The position numbers and the translations under genes are program-made. From positions 5,892,399 through 5,956,398 of the forward strand of contig NC_135567.1 in assembly GCF_964340395.1 (NCBI RefSeq): a stretch of DNA of 64,000 nucleotides, in the 5' to 3' direction. Every line of letters begins with the position of its first letter. The stretch's first letter is position 1. The DNA comes from Glandiceps talaboti (taxonomy: Eukaryota > Hemichordata > Enteropneusta > Spengelidae). The notes under the pieces were generated by a model, which was not told where the DNA came from, did not search any database, and saw only the letters and a list, made by a program, of their open reading frames with translations. Positions 49,450 to 61,342 of this stretch are shown piece by piece.

Positions 49450-50670
49450 CTGTGTGTAAGCGTTCAGACAAAAAACATGAAATTAAAGAAACTCTGTACT
49501 ATACTTCAAGCACTGTGAGGACCAAGGAACAAACAACATTAACTGCCTATGTATGAGTGAATGAAAATATTATACACACTCAAGAATAGTGTATCTACAT
49601 GTATCTATTCATATATGCCTTGTTGAACTCAGTAAAAAACACCATCAAAAGTCATGATCTCATGGAAAAATAACATTGGGTACATAATGTACATTTACAG
49701 GTAATTTCCAAATGCACATTCTGCATTCACTTCTCTATCGATCCCTGTTGTTACCTTTGCAATATACACAAGGATTATTAGCAGGGTTGGGATAGAGACA
49801 AGAGTCAAATTTCGATACAACTAAATCAGATACTAAGACCAGGAATAATAAATTATCCCCTAAAACCAGTAAGTCACAAACCAGTTTCTCTGAAACACCA
49901 TGTGAGGGCACAACTTTCCAAAATGGCAGCATCCATCGAATTGGCCCTAACAACCTAACAATAGTTTCACCAGTGACGTATAATGCTATTTTAATATCAA
50001 AAATGTTTGGTGGACATTCCAAATGAGTAGCTTTTGGAGATTATACGACTTTTTAATATTATGCATATATACAGCACAATGATTAAAATTCCAACTCTAT
50101 ATTCTAGGTCCTTGGCTCTACCACTAATACTTAGGTATTTTTTCTGATTATTCCCTACACTAATAATAATTACTCTTTGTCTAGTACGGATTTTTAAGAC
50201 ATATACAAAGTGCAAAATACAGTTGTCTGCTAAACAATTTTGAAATCTACAGAAAAAAATGGTTTTAGAAAAGTAATGTTTTATTTGGTACCTTATTTTG
50301 GTACCAATTGGCTAAAATCAGGGTCTGGCTCACACACTAGTACTAAGGATAAAGTGGGAAGGTAAACTAAGTCGCTAAAAATGCAACAATTCATAATTAC
50401 CGGAATCAACCTAACTAAGACTGAGTTTTAATGTATATCGTTGTGTAAATATGTTTTATTGTATTAATTATGATGATAATTGTTTGTTTATTCATTGAAT
50501 GGAGGAAAAGACATTAAACACATGTACTTTTACTCTATCAAGGCTGAGATGAACTGTTTTTTTATGTTGTGAAATAATTATATACTTAGGGTCGAAACTA
50601 ATTGCTCAATGTCAAATAAAAACATTTTTTTTTTACTTTGCGGTGTGGAATGAGCCACTTTAGTTCTCAT
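49450..50670. other. Intron sequence, no gene seen
   Basis: Includes a short fragment of the TAGCACAACTG-family head at about 49722-49770 (TCGATCCCTGTTGTTACCTT). Otherwise unique and AT-rich. Confidence 0.45.
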
Positions 50671-52063
50671 CCTACAAATGGCTTGGTATTCATAGCACTA
50701 CATAATGGCTAGGTATTCATAACACTACATACTGGCTAGGTATTCATAGCACTACATACTACTACATACTGGCTAGGTATTCATAGCACTACATACTGGC
50801 TTGGTATTCATAGCACTACATACTACTACATACTGGCTTGGTATTCATAGCACTACATACTACTACATACTGGCTTGGTATTCATAGCACTACATACTAC
50901 TACATACTGGCTTGGTATTCATAGCACTACATACTACTACATACTGGCTTGGTATTCATAGCACTACATACTGGCTAGGTATTCATAGCACTACATACTG
51001 GCTAGGTATTCATAGCACTAAATACTACTACATACTGGCTTGGTATTCATAGCACTACATACTACTACATACTGGCTAGGTATTCATAGCACTACATTAT
51101 TACAATTATTATTTATTTACCTTGAGCATTACTGCTCATCAGTAACGTACAAAAAACAAGAAAAATATACATACTACTACATACTGGCTAGGTATTCATA
51201 GCACTACATTCTGGCTTGGTATTCATAGCACTACATACTACTACATACTGGATTTGTATTCATAGCACTACATACTAAAAAAATACTTCTACATACTGGC
51301 TTTGTAATCATAGTACTATATACTACTACATACTGTCGTTGTATTCATAGCACTAAATACTACTACATAACGGCTTTGTATTCATAGCACTACACACTAC
51401 AATATAATGGCTTTGTATTCAAGGCAGTACATACTACTACATATTGGATTTGTATTCATAGCACTACATACTACTACATACTGTCTTTATATTCACAGTA
51501 CTACATACTACTACATAATGGGTTTGTATTCATAGCACTACACACTACTACATAATGGGTTTGTATTCATAGCACTACATACTGCTATATACTGGCTTTG
51601 TATTCATAGCACTACATACTACTACATAATGGCTTTGTATTCATAGCACTATATACTACTACATATTGGATTTGTATTCATAGCACTAAATACTACTACA
51701 TACTGTCTTTGTATTCATAGCACTAAATACTTCTACATACTGGATTTGTATTCATAGCACTAAAATACTACTACATAACGTCTTTGTATTCATAGCACTA
51801 CACACTACTACATAATGGCTTTGTATTCAAGGCAGTATATACTACTACATATTGGATTTGTATTCATAGCACTACATACTGCTACATATTGGCTTTGTAT
51901 TCATAGCACTACACACTATTACATAATGGCTTTGTATTCAAAGCACTACATACTACTACATACTGGCTTTGTATTCATAGCACTACACACTACTACATAT
52001 TGGCTTTGTATCCATAGCACTACATACCCGCGGTACTACTACATACTGGCTTTGTATTCATAG
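50671..52063. repeat. 37-bp tandem satellite, left block
   Basis: Unit of the form TACTGGCTTTGTATTCATAG followed by CACTACATACTACTACA. The left part uses the GGCTAGGTATTCATAGCACT or GGCTTGG variants, sometimes without the TACTACATA extension. A 60-bp unrelated insert sits at about 51100-51170. Confidence 0.9.
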
Positions 52064-52195
52064 CACTACATATCTGGCCCGAGTACGAGTAAAGAGACAA
52101 GTTTACAGAGTGTATATATAACGAATTACCAGAATTACGCACGGAGGCAGAACGACTAAACTACTACTGTGGTAGAAAACCCCTATAATGCTTAC

Positions 52196-52296
52196 AAAAC
52201 TGCCGCATATAAAAAGGATTCTGGGTAATTCATGCAAATACGGGAAATTCGATCTGTTGTACGGAGCACTAGCTTCTGGGTCTTGCTTTTCAGCAT
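52196..52296 (-). CDS. Candidate start exon feeding the exon at 49356-49449
   Basis: Seen: on the minus strand an ATG at 52296-52294 (context CAGAAAAAATGCTG, A at -3) opens 33 codons plus two bases, beginning MLKSKTQKLVLRTTDRISRI. It ends at the donor GTTTT followed by GTAAGC. The two leftover bases match the one-base start of the exon at 49449, so the frame carries on without a stop across an intron of about 2.7 kb. Another overlapping frame is also open across this stretch, and no homologue is recognised, so the call depends on splice signals and phase only. Confidence 0.4.
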
Positions 52297-52644
52297 TTTT
52301 TCTGTACTCCGAGAAACACACAGGTCATAAATCATGCACGAATTGTTTGTGAATGTCGTAGGATGGTAACTTGATACACATATTAGTTGAAAATCAATCA
52401 GTTTGTTTCATAGAACGTAAACAAAACTTTCAAAATGGGACAAATGCGCCTGCAAACGGCCGTCAATAAAGCGTTAGATTTTGTGTCCCTCAGAATTATT
52501 CAAATATGCGACATTTCCATGTGGTGTTTACTCCCATGATAACAGCTGCCTTCTCCCACTTATGATATATCATACCAATAGCAAACTCTCATGGCGAGAA
52601 ATGCATGTTGTTCTAAAATTAATGTATTATTATTTTTATTACAG

Positions 52645-52800
52645 TCTACTACATACGTAACGGCACGTGATCTTGTCAACGAGTGGTTATGTGATGAGCC
52701 GATCGTTCAATCATATTGGCAACTTTTACAGGCATCGCAGGAATTTTCAGGACGGCAACTTACTGACGTTACCAGCATGCAAAGACGCTCACAGCTACAG
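52645..52800 (+). CDS. Candidate plus-strand internal exon, unknown protein
   Basis: Seen: an acceptor-like tract (TTATTATTTTTATTACAG) ends at 52644, followed by 156 nt with an open frame in phase 0 at both ends: TYVTARDLVNEWLCDEPIVQ, then SYWQLLQASQEFSG. It reaches a CAG with a GTGTAT donor at 52801. Composition and codon use look protein-like and the stretch is unique in the window. No domain is recognised and no partner exon was found on the plus strand. It could be chance in a short CpG-rich block. Confidence 0.35.
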
Positions 52801-53746
52801 GTGTATTTGAGATATCCAAGGGCCAAGAGATGTTGTTTATTGGTAAACACGTGAACATAAAACCGTAATTCCTGTTACGCATGTGTGTAGCTGTGTAAAA
52901 CTCGAGTTGCACTGTACTGTTTAGTCTCTTGGACAATTCCTATATCACCATGGATACTATCAAGGTGGCACATATGCAATATTGTTTACTCGTCTAGAAG
53001 AACAAATAAGGTCTACATGCCTAGCTTATCAGAGTAGTTTAATCAATGATTCATTTTGAAACATTACAGTTTCAATACTTTACCTATGTAAATATTAGTT
53101 ATAGTTGAATAAAGTTCAGTAGTAGCTGGCTTGCTTGGTAACAGACTTCTGGTGCGTCTTTCCCTCTTTTATAAACCAATCCCTCACAAACATGTCATTG
53201 TCGAAGTTGACATGGGTTCAATCAATGTTATGCACTGTTTGTTATTAGTCTGATAAGCCTTAGCGTGTAACCGATATGTGTGAAATGCACAGATAGGGAA
53301 TGTTTCTATTTTCAAGTGGTGTTCAAACGCCAGTGAGTCACCACAATGAGGTAAACGTATAGGGGATTCCCCTTCTCAGTCCCCGCTTTATGAATATTAA
53401 TGAGTTTTTACACAACATCAAAGTGTGAGGGCAGAAATCCATTCTGAAGGTGACAATGGTGACCTCACAATTCTCGTGACTCCTGACTCAACAAACATAA
53501 TAGTTGAACTACACTAATATTAGTATACATACTAAACTGTTATGAAGGAAAGATAATGTAGTAAATCACTCCGAGATATGGAGATTGAAAAGTACAAAAC
53601 ATTCTTACATATCACAATTTATTGCACATCTGAATTTTCTGCACACATAATAGTTACACTGCACTAACTTTAACAGCAATCAATTCAACGGCCTTCGGAA
53701 TAAAGACTGGCATACACTATAGACCCTCAATATATAAGCATACACA

Positions 53747-53927
53747 CAATTTGCACTACATACTACTACATACTGGCTTTGTATTTATAGCACTACATAC
53801 TACTAAACACTGGCTTTGTATTCATAGCACTACATACTACTACGTACATACTGGCTTTGTATTCATATCACTACACACTACTACATATACTGGCTTTGTA
53901 TTCATATCACTACATACTATAGTCTTG
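53747..53927. repeat. 37-bp tandem satellite, small middle block
   Basis: Same unit as the right block (ACTGGCTTTGTATTCATAGC), resuming after the unique block and interrupted at 53928 by a small element. Confidence 0.85.
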
Positions 53928-53929
53928 CT

Positions 53930-54062
53930 GCTAGACGTTCGGGCTTTCTTTCGATGCTATAACTATAAGCGAACGAAGTTCGCATGTGAGGGCCTCGATA
54001 GCGTTGTTCGGCTGTGTGTCGGATTTTATCGGAAGAACTTCCGAGGGCTAGCTGATAGACTA
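53930..54062. mobile_element. 133-bp TA-flanked MITE inserted in the satellite
   Basis: Inverted ends TAGTCTTGCTGCTAG and CTAGCTGATAGACTA (imperfect) are flanked by TA on both sides (53928-53929, 54063-54064). Removing the insert with one TA restores satellite-like sequence. Inside is a 15-bp palindrome GCGAACGAAGTTCGC. The CpG-rich content contrasts with the AT-rich array. Confidence 0.7.
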
Positions 54063-54064
54063 TA

Positions 54065-56395
54065 CATACTACTACATAATGGCTTTGTATTCATAGCACT
54101 ACTTACTACTACATACTGACTTTGTATTCATATCACTACATACTACAACATACTGGCTTTGTAATCATATCACTACACACTACTACATACTGGATTAGTA
54201 TTCATAGCACTACATACTACTTCATTCTGGCTTTGTATTCATATAACACTACATACTACTCCATACTGGCGTTGTAATCATCTCACTGCATACTACACAC
54301 TGGATTTGTATTCATATCACTACATACTACTGCATACCGGTTTGTATTCATATCACTACATACTACTACATACTGGCTTTGTATTCATAGCACTACATAC
54401 TACTACATACTGTCTTTGTATTCATAGCTCTCCAGACCGACTTTGTATTCATATCACTATATACTACAAGCATACACACAATTTGCAATACATACTACTA
54501 CATACTGGCTTTGTATTTATAGCACTACATACTACTACATACTGGCTTTGTATTCATATCACTACATACTACTGCATACTGGCTTTGTATTCATAGCACT
54601 ACTTACTACTACATACTGGCATTGTAATCATATCACTACATACTACTACATACCGGCTTTGTATTCATAACACTACATACTACTACATACTGGCTTTGTA
54701 TTCATATCACTACATACTACTACACACTGGCTTTATATTCATATCACTACATACTACTACATACTGTCTTTGTATTCATAGCACTTAGCACATACTACTA
54801 CATACTGGCTTTGTATTCATATCACTACATACTACTCCATATTGGCGTTGTAATCATATCACTACATACTACTACACACTGGCTTTGCATTCATATCACT
54901 ACATACTACTACATACTGGCTTTGTATTCATAGCACTACATACTACTGCACACTGGCTTTGTATTCATATCACTACATACTACTACATACTGGATTTGTA
55001 TTCATAGCACTACATACTACTACATACTGGCTTTATATTCATAGCACTACACACTACTGCACACTGGCTTTGTATTCATATCACTACATACTACTACATA
55101 CTGGCTTTATATTCATAGCACTACATACTACTACATACTGGCTTTATATTCATAGCACTACACACTACTGCACACTGGCTTTGTATTCATATCACTATAT
55201 ACTACTGCACACTGGCTTTGTATTCATAGCACTATATACTACTGCACACTGGCTTTATATTCATAGCACTACATACTACTACATACTTTGTATTCATAGC
55301 ACTACATACTACTACATACTGGCTTTGTATCCATATCACTACATACTACTACATATTGGCGTTGTAATCATATCACTACATACTACTACACACTGGCTTT
55401 GTATTCATATCACTACATACTACTCCATACCGGCGTTGTAATCATATCACTGTATACTACTACACACTGGATTTGTATTCATATCACTACATACTACTAC
55501 ACACTGGCGTTGTAATCATATCACTACATACTACTACACACTGGATTTGTATTCATATCACTACATACTACTCCATACTGGCGTTGTAATCATATCACTA
55601 CATACTACTACACACTGGATTTGTATTCATATCACTACATACTACTGCATACTGGTTTGTATTCATATCACTACATACTACTACATACTGTCTTTGTATT
55701 CATAGCACTACATACTACTACATACTGGCTTTGTATTCATATCACTACACACTGGCTTTGTATTCATAGCACTACATACTACTGCATACTGGTTTGTATT
55801 CATAGCACTACATACTACTACATACTGTCTTTGTATTCATAGCACTACATACTACTACATACTGGCTTTATATTCATGGCACTTCACACTACTGCACACT
55901 GGCTTTGTATTCATAGCACTACATACTACTACACACTGGCTTTGTATTCATAGCACTACACACTACTGCACACTGGCTTTGTATTCATAACACTACATAC
56001 TACTACATACTTTGTATTCATAGCACTACATACTACTACATACTGGCTTTGTATTCATATCACTACATACTACTGCACACTGGCTTTGTATTCATAGCAC
56101 TACATACTACTTCATACTGGCTGTATATTCATAGCACTACATACTACTACATACTGTCTTTGTATTCATAGCACTACATACTACTACATACTTTGTATTC
56201 AAAGCACTACATACTACTACATACTGGCTTTGTATTCATATCACTACATACTACTACATACTGGCTTTGTATTCATATCACTACATACTACTACACACTG
56301 GCTTTGTATTCATATCACTACACATTACTACATACTGGCTTTGTATTCTTAGCACTACACACTACTGCACACTGGCTTTGTATTCATAGCACTAC
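54065..56395. repeat. 37-bp tandem satellite, right block
   Basis: About 60 units; TACTGGC at 54614 and TACCGGC at 54651 are 37 bp apart. Variants CATATCACT/CATAGCACT and GGCTTTG/GGCGTTG recur in blocks. Tyr/His/Leu-rich ORFs (HTGFVFIALHTTTYW) are products of three units making 111 bp. Confidence 0.95.
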
Positions 56396-58080
56396 AGCTG
56401 AGTTTGTCATTTGAAACCCCAATAACTCTTTGTTTTTTTAAATTAAAATGGATTTATTAGGGAGAGATCAGTTTTCACGGCTAGGGGGGGGGGGGGCACC
56501 TCATTTTGGGACTCAATGAAGGGGGTGGATCATCATTTTTACAAAGTGAATAACAAGTGGGGGGTTCACCTTATTGTCAACAACTAAACGAAATCATGAG
56601 CCATGCTGCTGTACTAAAATTTCCATACACGTGATAAAATAAATAAAATATACTAGCATATAGAAGCTGTGTGTGAATTGTTTGACTGAATTTAGTGTTC
56701 GGCTATAGTTTAACTTAATAAACAACAAATTGATGTATCTTCCAAATAAGTTGTATTTTTTCACATGTATACATATATTTCCATACATGCCCATAGTACC
56801 TCTATATAGTAACCTATGACCTTGACGTTACTGACCAATGTAACTAAACATTGTACAAAAAGGTCAGAGAGGTCACACCTAATAGCTTTGGATCCCTGCC
56901 ATTTATTTCATTATTTGTTTGGATTTGTTTACTTAATTTATTGTGCAGCTATAGTTTAACTTACCTAACAACATATTGATGCTATTTCCTCAAATGTTGT
57001 ATTTCTTTGTATTAATAAATATATTCATATATGTACCCATGGTACCTGTATATGGTGACCTCTGACCTTTGACATCTACATGTATCTTTAAAATCTAAAC
57101 AAAAAATTATATTGTAAAGTACTGAAAATAGCCAGTTTTAAACAAACAAAGGTTTGCAAAGAAATGTGAAAATGACAAAACAATTGAACTATGCTGTTTG
57201 TGGCATATACACTAAGAGCACTGAATTTTTTACTGACCAATGCAACTGCGCCCCCAGTGGCAAGATTTACTGTAACAGTTCTTTTTGGTCGAAATTTGTC
57301 AATTCTAGGAAAATAATTTCTGTTTCGTAACTTTTGGGAGTTTTTCGACCAAATTCAATGAGTGTGTTTATGGTGTCATGTCTGATAACATATTGAGTCA
57401 TTATGTTTGGAAAATGTTGCATCATTTTTTAATTGTTGATTTTTTATATACTCCTTATTAATTTTTTAGTTTTACCAATTCTCTCCCATTTTTTTCAAAG
57501 ATTACATTTTTAGAAAGTCTATACCATTAGCTTTCAGCAAACATATAGTTTGCGTGTATATGATTTAGTAGTACAAGAAAACAGGCCTACAGAATGTATA
57601 CAAAAAAACAACTGAAAAAGCTATGAGAACTTCACCACAGAGGGCAGTATATTTTGATAAAAAACTGGTTTTTCTCATATTCCTTGATGGAATTTCTTGA
57701 TGAAATTTTCAGAATATATTATTCAATAATAAATGCATCCTGTCATACAAAAACTTTTCCAGAGCACACCTAATATTTATGATAATTAAATGTTTAAATT
57801 AACACTAACCCAATACATAGGTTATACATGTAGAAATTGATACAAATTAATTAATTGATAATTGTTTTTTTCTTCCAAGATATACACTAATCTACAAATC
57901 TTTGTATCAGAGGATAGAAAATAAGTATATGTATAACATATTATGATATAAAAGTGTTTGGACCAGTTTACATTTTTGGCAATTATGGTGATTCTAATCT
58001 GGCCACGCCCTTCCATGTATTAGAATAGGGAAAACATGAGTTCGTATGGTGACCACTGACAAATTATTAACACTTTGACT
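56396..58080. other. Unique sequence with an old 250-bp tandem duplication
   Basis: 56690-56830 and 56940-57070 share GCTATAGTTTAACTTA, a GTTGTATTTTT-type block and the run CTATATAGTAACCTATGACC / CTGTATATGGTGACCTCTGACC. A G run lies at 56485-56497. No exon was recognised. Confidence 0.5.
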
Positions 58081-58189
58081 TTGAATATTGTAATTTCTAA
58101 TGTTTATATATGTAGATATGGGGAGCTCAAAATAGATTTCATTATGAACATAGCTATCTTGTAACCATGGTAATTTAATGTCCAAATTG

Positions 58190-58640
58190 ACCTTATAATA
58201 CCTGCCATGCAAGAAAACCACATTCATTTCGGTGATAGATGCACACACAGTGATAGCCCTTATTAGTACTTAATAAGATCCTAGGAACAAAATGAAACTT
58301 GTTTTGAATATTACATGATATAAAGTAATACCATCGAAAATCATTAAGTAAACAAACAAATAATAACAATTTGGCAGGGGTCAAAACATTTGTATATATT
58401 CAGGCCATAGATTTGTGTAGCTGTACATATTGGGCAACACTTGGGTCAATTATACCACCTTACTTATATCAATAATGAAACCCTAGCACAAAAGTAAAAC
58501 CTCTTTTGAATAGTTCATGAGTCAAGATATTACCATTAGAACGTATTAAGTAAACATAGAAAAAAGAATAATTTGGGAGGGGCCACAACATTTGCATATA
58601 TTCTGTATTATGTGTATCTGTATATTAGGCAAAACATAGG
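58190..58640. repeat. Diverged direct repeat, about 230-bp unit, 2 copies
   Basis: ATTAAGTAAACA, GGGGTCAAAACATTTGTATATATTC / GGGGCCACAACATTTGCATATATTC and TGTGTA.CTGTA.ATT.GGCAA occur in the same order twice. Confidence 0.7.
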
Positions 58641-58642
58641 TC

Positions 58643-59381
58643 TTTTTAGCACAACAGATCTGATAAGGTTCAGAAGTATGGCAAAAAAGTGTATATGTCT
58701 GTCTGTCTGTCTGTCTGTCTGCCTGTCTGCATGTGTGTGTGCATGTGTGTGTGTGCGTGCATGCGTGCATGCATGTGTATGTGTGTATGTATGTATGTAT
58801 GTATGTATGTCTGTCTGTCTGCATGTATGCGTGTGTGTATATGTATGTATATATGCATGCATACATGCATGTGTGTGTATGTATGTATGTATGTATGTAT
58901 GTATGTATGTATGTATGTATGTATGCATGCATGCATGTGTGTGTATGTATGTATGTATGTATGTATGTATGTATGTATGCATGTACGTACATATGTATGT
59001 ATGTGTGTATGTTTGTCTGCATGTGTGTGCATGTAAGCGTGTGTGTGTGTGTATGTATGTATGTATGTATGTGTGTATGTATGTATGTATGTATGTATGT
59101 GTGTGTGTGTGGATGGATGTATGTATGTATGTATGCATGTGTGTGTATGTATGTATGTATGTATGTATGTATGTATGTATGTATGTATGTATGTATGCAT
59201 GTACGTACATATGTATGTATGTGTGTATGTTTGTCTGTCTGCATGTGTGTGCATGTAAGCGTGTGTGTGTGTATGTATGTATGTATGTATGTGTGTATGT
59301 ATGTATGTATGTATGTATGTATGTATGTGTGTGTGTGTGGATGGATGTATGTATGTATGTATGTATGTATGTATGTATGTA

Positions 59382-59412
<31 letters not shown>

Positions 59413-59440
59413 ATGTATGTAAGTAATGAAGTATGCATCA
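58643..59440. repeat. Long (CTGT)n/(GTAT)n microsatellite within a minus-strand dispersed-element tail
   Basis: Starts with TTTTTAGCACAACAGATCTG, the inverse end of the TAGCACAACTG family, then CTGT repeats and about 650 bp of GTAT/GTGT with repeated GCATGTACGTACATATGTAT interruptions (two long near-identical segments around 58975-59110 and 59195-59340). Cys/Met/Val ORFs on plus and His/Thr/Tyr ORFs on minus are artefacts. Confidence 0.85.
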
Positions 59441-59519
59441 GTCTGTCTGTCTTTGGACACGATACCTCAAAAACCACTGCATATATAAAAATGATATTTG
59501 CTTGACATCTTCCATATGG

Positions 59520-60000
59520 TAATCACAAGAACTGATTAGATTTTGGTAATATTAATGAGCGGGCATTTGCATAAGCGATGTTTTTTTGGTTTTTTTTAGA
59601 AATTAGGCTTTCTGCAAATTAAACATGATTTTGTACATGCATTATCCATAACAAAGGACATATGTTGCATATAGTTTGTTGATGTAAATTATAGTTTTAA
59701 AATGAATAATTTGCATAATTAATGATTTGTAGAAATTAGGCTATATCTTATGTGAATGCAAACGTCAATATTTGGTACAACAACCATAACAAAAGCACAC
59801 ATGTTTAAAAAGCAAGTTGGAACAGTCTTTAGTTCTAATGAGTAATTTGCATAATTAATGATGTTCAGTAATTAAGCCATATCTAAAGAACGCACACATC
59901 AATTCCACAACATTTAGTACATACACTAACCATATTAAGCAAAGTTTGTTGGCATAATATTTGGTTTCAATGGGTATTCTACATAATTAATGATATTTGG
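59520..60000 (+). repeat. Diverged tandem repeat of about 120-130 bp, left part
   Basis: Units contain TTTGCATAATTAATGAT, GAAATTAGGCTATATCTTA and CATAACAAA.CACACATGTTT. The array resumes at 61841 after a transposon insertion. Confidence 0.75.
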
Positions 60001-60101
60001 TAATACGGCGTATTCCGGTTATCGAACTTCCGGTTGTTTCGCAGGAAAGTATCGCGAGAGGGCGCACCATATCTGACAAAGTGAGGGCCAGAATTTTCGT
60101 C

Positions 60102-60465
60102 ATGGCATCTAATAGTATGGCGATGTATGAAGCTGTCAACAAAATGGGCGTGAAAGAACTCCGTGCATTCATAAAAGAGTAGAAAATTACTACTTCTAAA
60201 TCTACTAGATATCGCCAGAAATGCTGTCAACCTTGGTCTTGAAACACTAGAAAATGATAATTTTCTGAGAGAACGGAAGAGGAGACGAATAGTGGATGTC
60301 AAGCATCAAAAGATAGAACTAATCGACAGCGGAAACATTGGAAGTTGGACGGAGGACCTTCGAAATATACCCGATGTAGACATGATAAACATATTTCTTT
60401 ACCTTACTGGTGTCTGTTGCTTGACAAAAGAACGATTAGAAAATTACAAATCTGACAACAGCTTC
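60102..60465 (+). pseudogene. N-terminal fragment of a SWIM/YqaJ-family-like transposon ORF
   Basis: Seen: the ATG at 60102 opens a frame reading AVNKMGVKELRAFIKE, ended by TAG at 60180. One base over, the sense continues: KLLLLNLLDIARNAVNL, then ERKRRRIVDVKHQKIELIDS and WTEDLRNIPDVDMINIFLYL, up to LENYKSDNSF, where a palindromic element interrupts it. Known: 'MSVKELK.FLKERG' (a SAP-like helix), then 'W...L..LPD......YL' and 'YK.D..Y.LY' precede a SWIM zinc finger and a YqaJ-type nuclease in a family of uncharacterised invertebrate proteins. Inferred: a relic of that family, broken by a single extra T near 60181 and by the insertion at 60466. The SWIM and nuclease parts are not visible beyond 60717. 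Confidence 0.6.
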
Positions 60466-60707
60466 CAATCTGATTAAAATCCGATGTAGATGTTGGCTGA
60501 TCGTTCATTGCTATTTTACCTTCGTTATTTTGCCTGAATTGACCTTCTTGGTGCATGTTTACATTTTTTAGCTTGCCTGATCGCCTCCTCTACGATCAGG
60601 CTAAAAAATGTAAACATGTACCAAGAAAAATAATATCAGGCAAAATAACGAAGGTAAAATAGCAATGAACGATTAGCCGACATCTACATCGGGTTTTAAT
60701 CAGATTG
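60466..60707. mobile_element. Palindromic Mutator-like element, 242 bp, copy 1
   Basis: Starts CAATCTGATTAAAATCCGAT and ends with the inverse; the arms cover nearly the entire length (about 100 bp each, including GTTCATTGCTATTTTACCTT). A perfect 9-bp target duplication AACAGCTTC flanks it (60457-60465 and 60708-60716). Long arms with a 9-bp duplication are the hallmark of Mutator-like elements. It lies inside the ORF relic. Confidence 0.85.
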
Positions 60708-61119
60708 AACAGCTTCCAGCTACAGTCATTGCAATATTGAGAGTTCGGTCGACAATTACCAAGCCACATGTTTATATTGTAACTGATGTCGACGCATACT
60801 TAGGCCTTTCTTGTTTATTAGAACAGTGGTGTAGCACCACGGGTGAAATCATAAAACTTTGTCCGGAAAAAAACATTTCATGTACTGGTTATAAGTTGGC
60901 ATAAACATATTTGTATTGATATACTCATCTTTACTATCACACTTTGGTTAGCTTGCTATTCTTCATTCAGGACCATCAGTGTATAAAAAAAACCATTGAA
61001 GTCGGCAACGAATCATAAATATTGTTATTGTGATTGATGTACCACACCGCCCACCCCTTCAATGAATCGGCCTTCCATGTAACGTTTACGTGGTTCACTC
61101 ATCATACCATGTCTTATAC

Positions 61120-61342
61120 CGATCTGATTAAAATCCGATGTAGATGTCGGCTGATCGTTCATTGCTATTTTACCCTCGTTATTTTGCCTGAATTGACCTT
61201 CGTGGTACATGTGTACGTTTTTGTCCTGATCGGTAGAGGAGGCGATCAAACATGTACCACGAAGGTCAATTCAGGCACAATAACGAAAGTAAAATAGCAA
61301 TGAACGATTAGCCGACATCTACATCGGATTTTAATCAGATTG
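61120..61342. mobile_element. Palindromic Mutator-like element, 223 bp, copy 2
   Basis: Same arms as copy 1 (ATCTGATTAAAATCCGATGT and inverse) with a different centre. The flanks GTCTTATAC (61111-61119) and GTTTTATAC (61343-61351) are a 9-bp duplication with one mismatch. Confidence 0.85.

Larger units (their letters stand above)
52064..53746. other. Unique block that splits the 37-bp satellite
   Basis: About 1.7 kb without tandem units, richer in CpG in 52420-52760, holding two candidate exons on opposite strands (52196-52296 minus, 52645-52800 plus). 52850-53746 shows no further coding signal. This is a good place for a promoter, possibly bidirectional, but no element is assigned. Confidence 0.4.

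Noticed and set aside
52749-52800. Minus-strand start exon MLVTS feeding the 49-kb exon
   Set aside because: It needs a second, weaker acceptor at 49445; the start at 52296 fits the first acceptor without adjustment.
53751-56414. Tyr/His/Leu-rich ORFs resembling membrane proteins
   Set aside because: They are three-unit periods (111 bp) of the 37-bp satellite.
58546-59505. ORFs of 200-310 codons rich in Cys/Met/Val or His/Thr/Tyr
   Set aside because: They follow the GTAT/GTGT microsatellite in every frame; no protein-like sequence lies outside the repeat.
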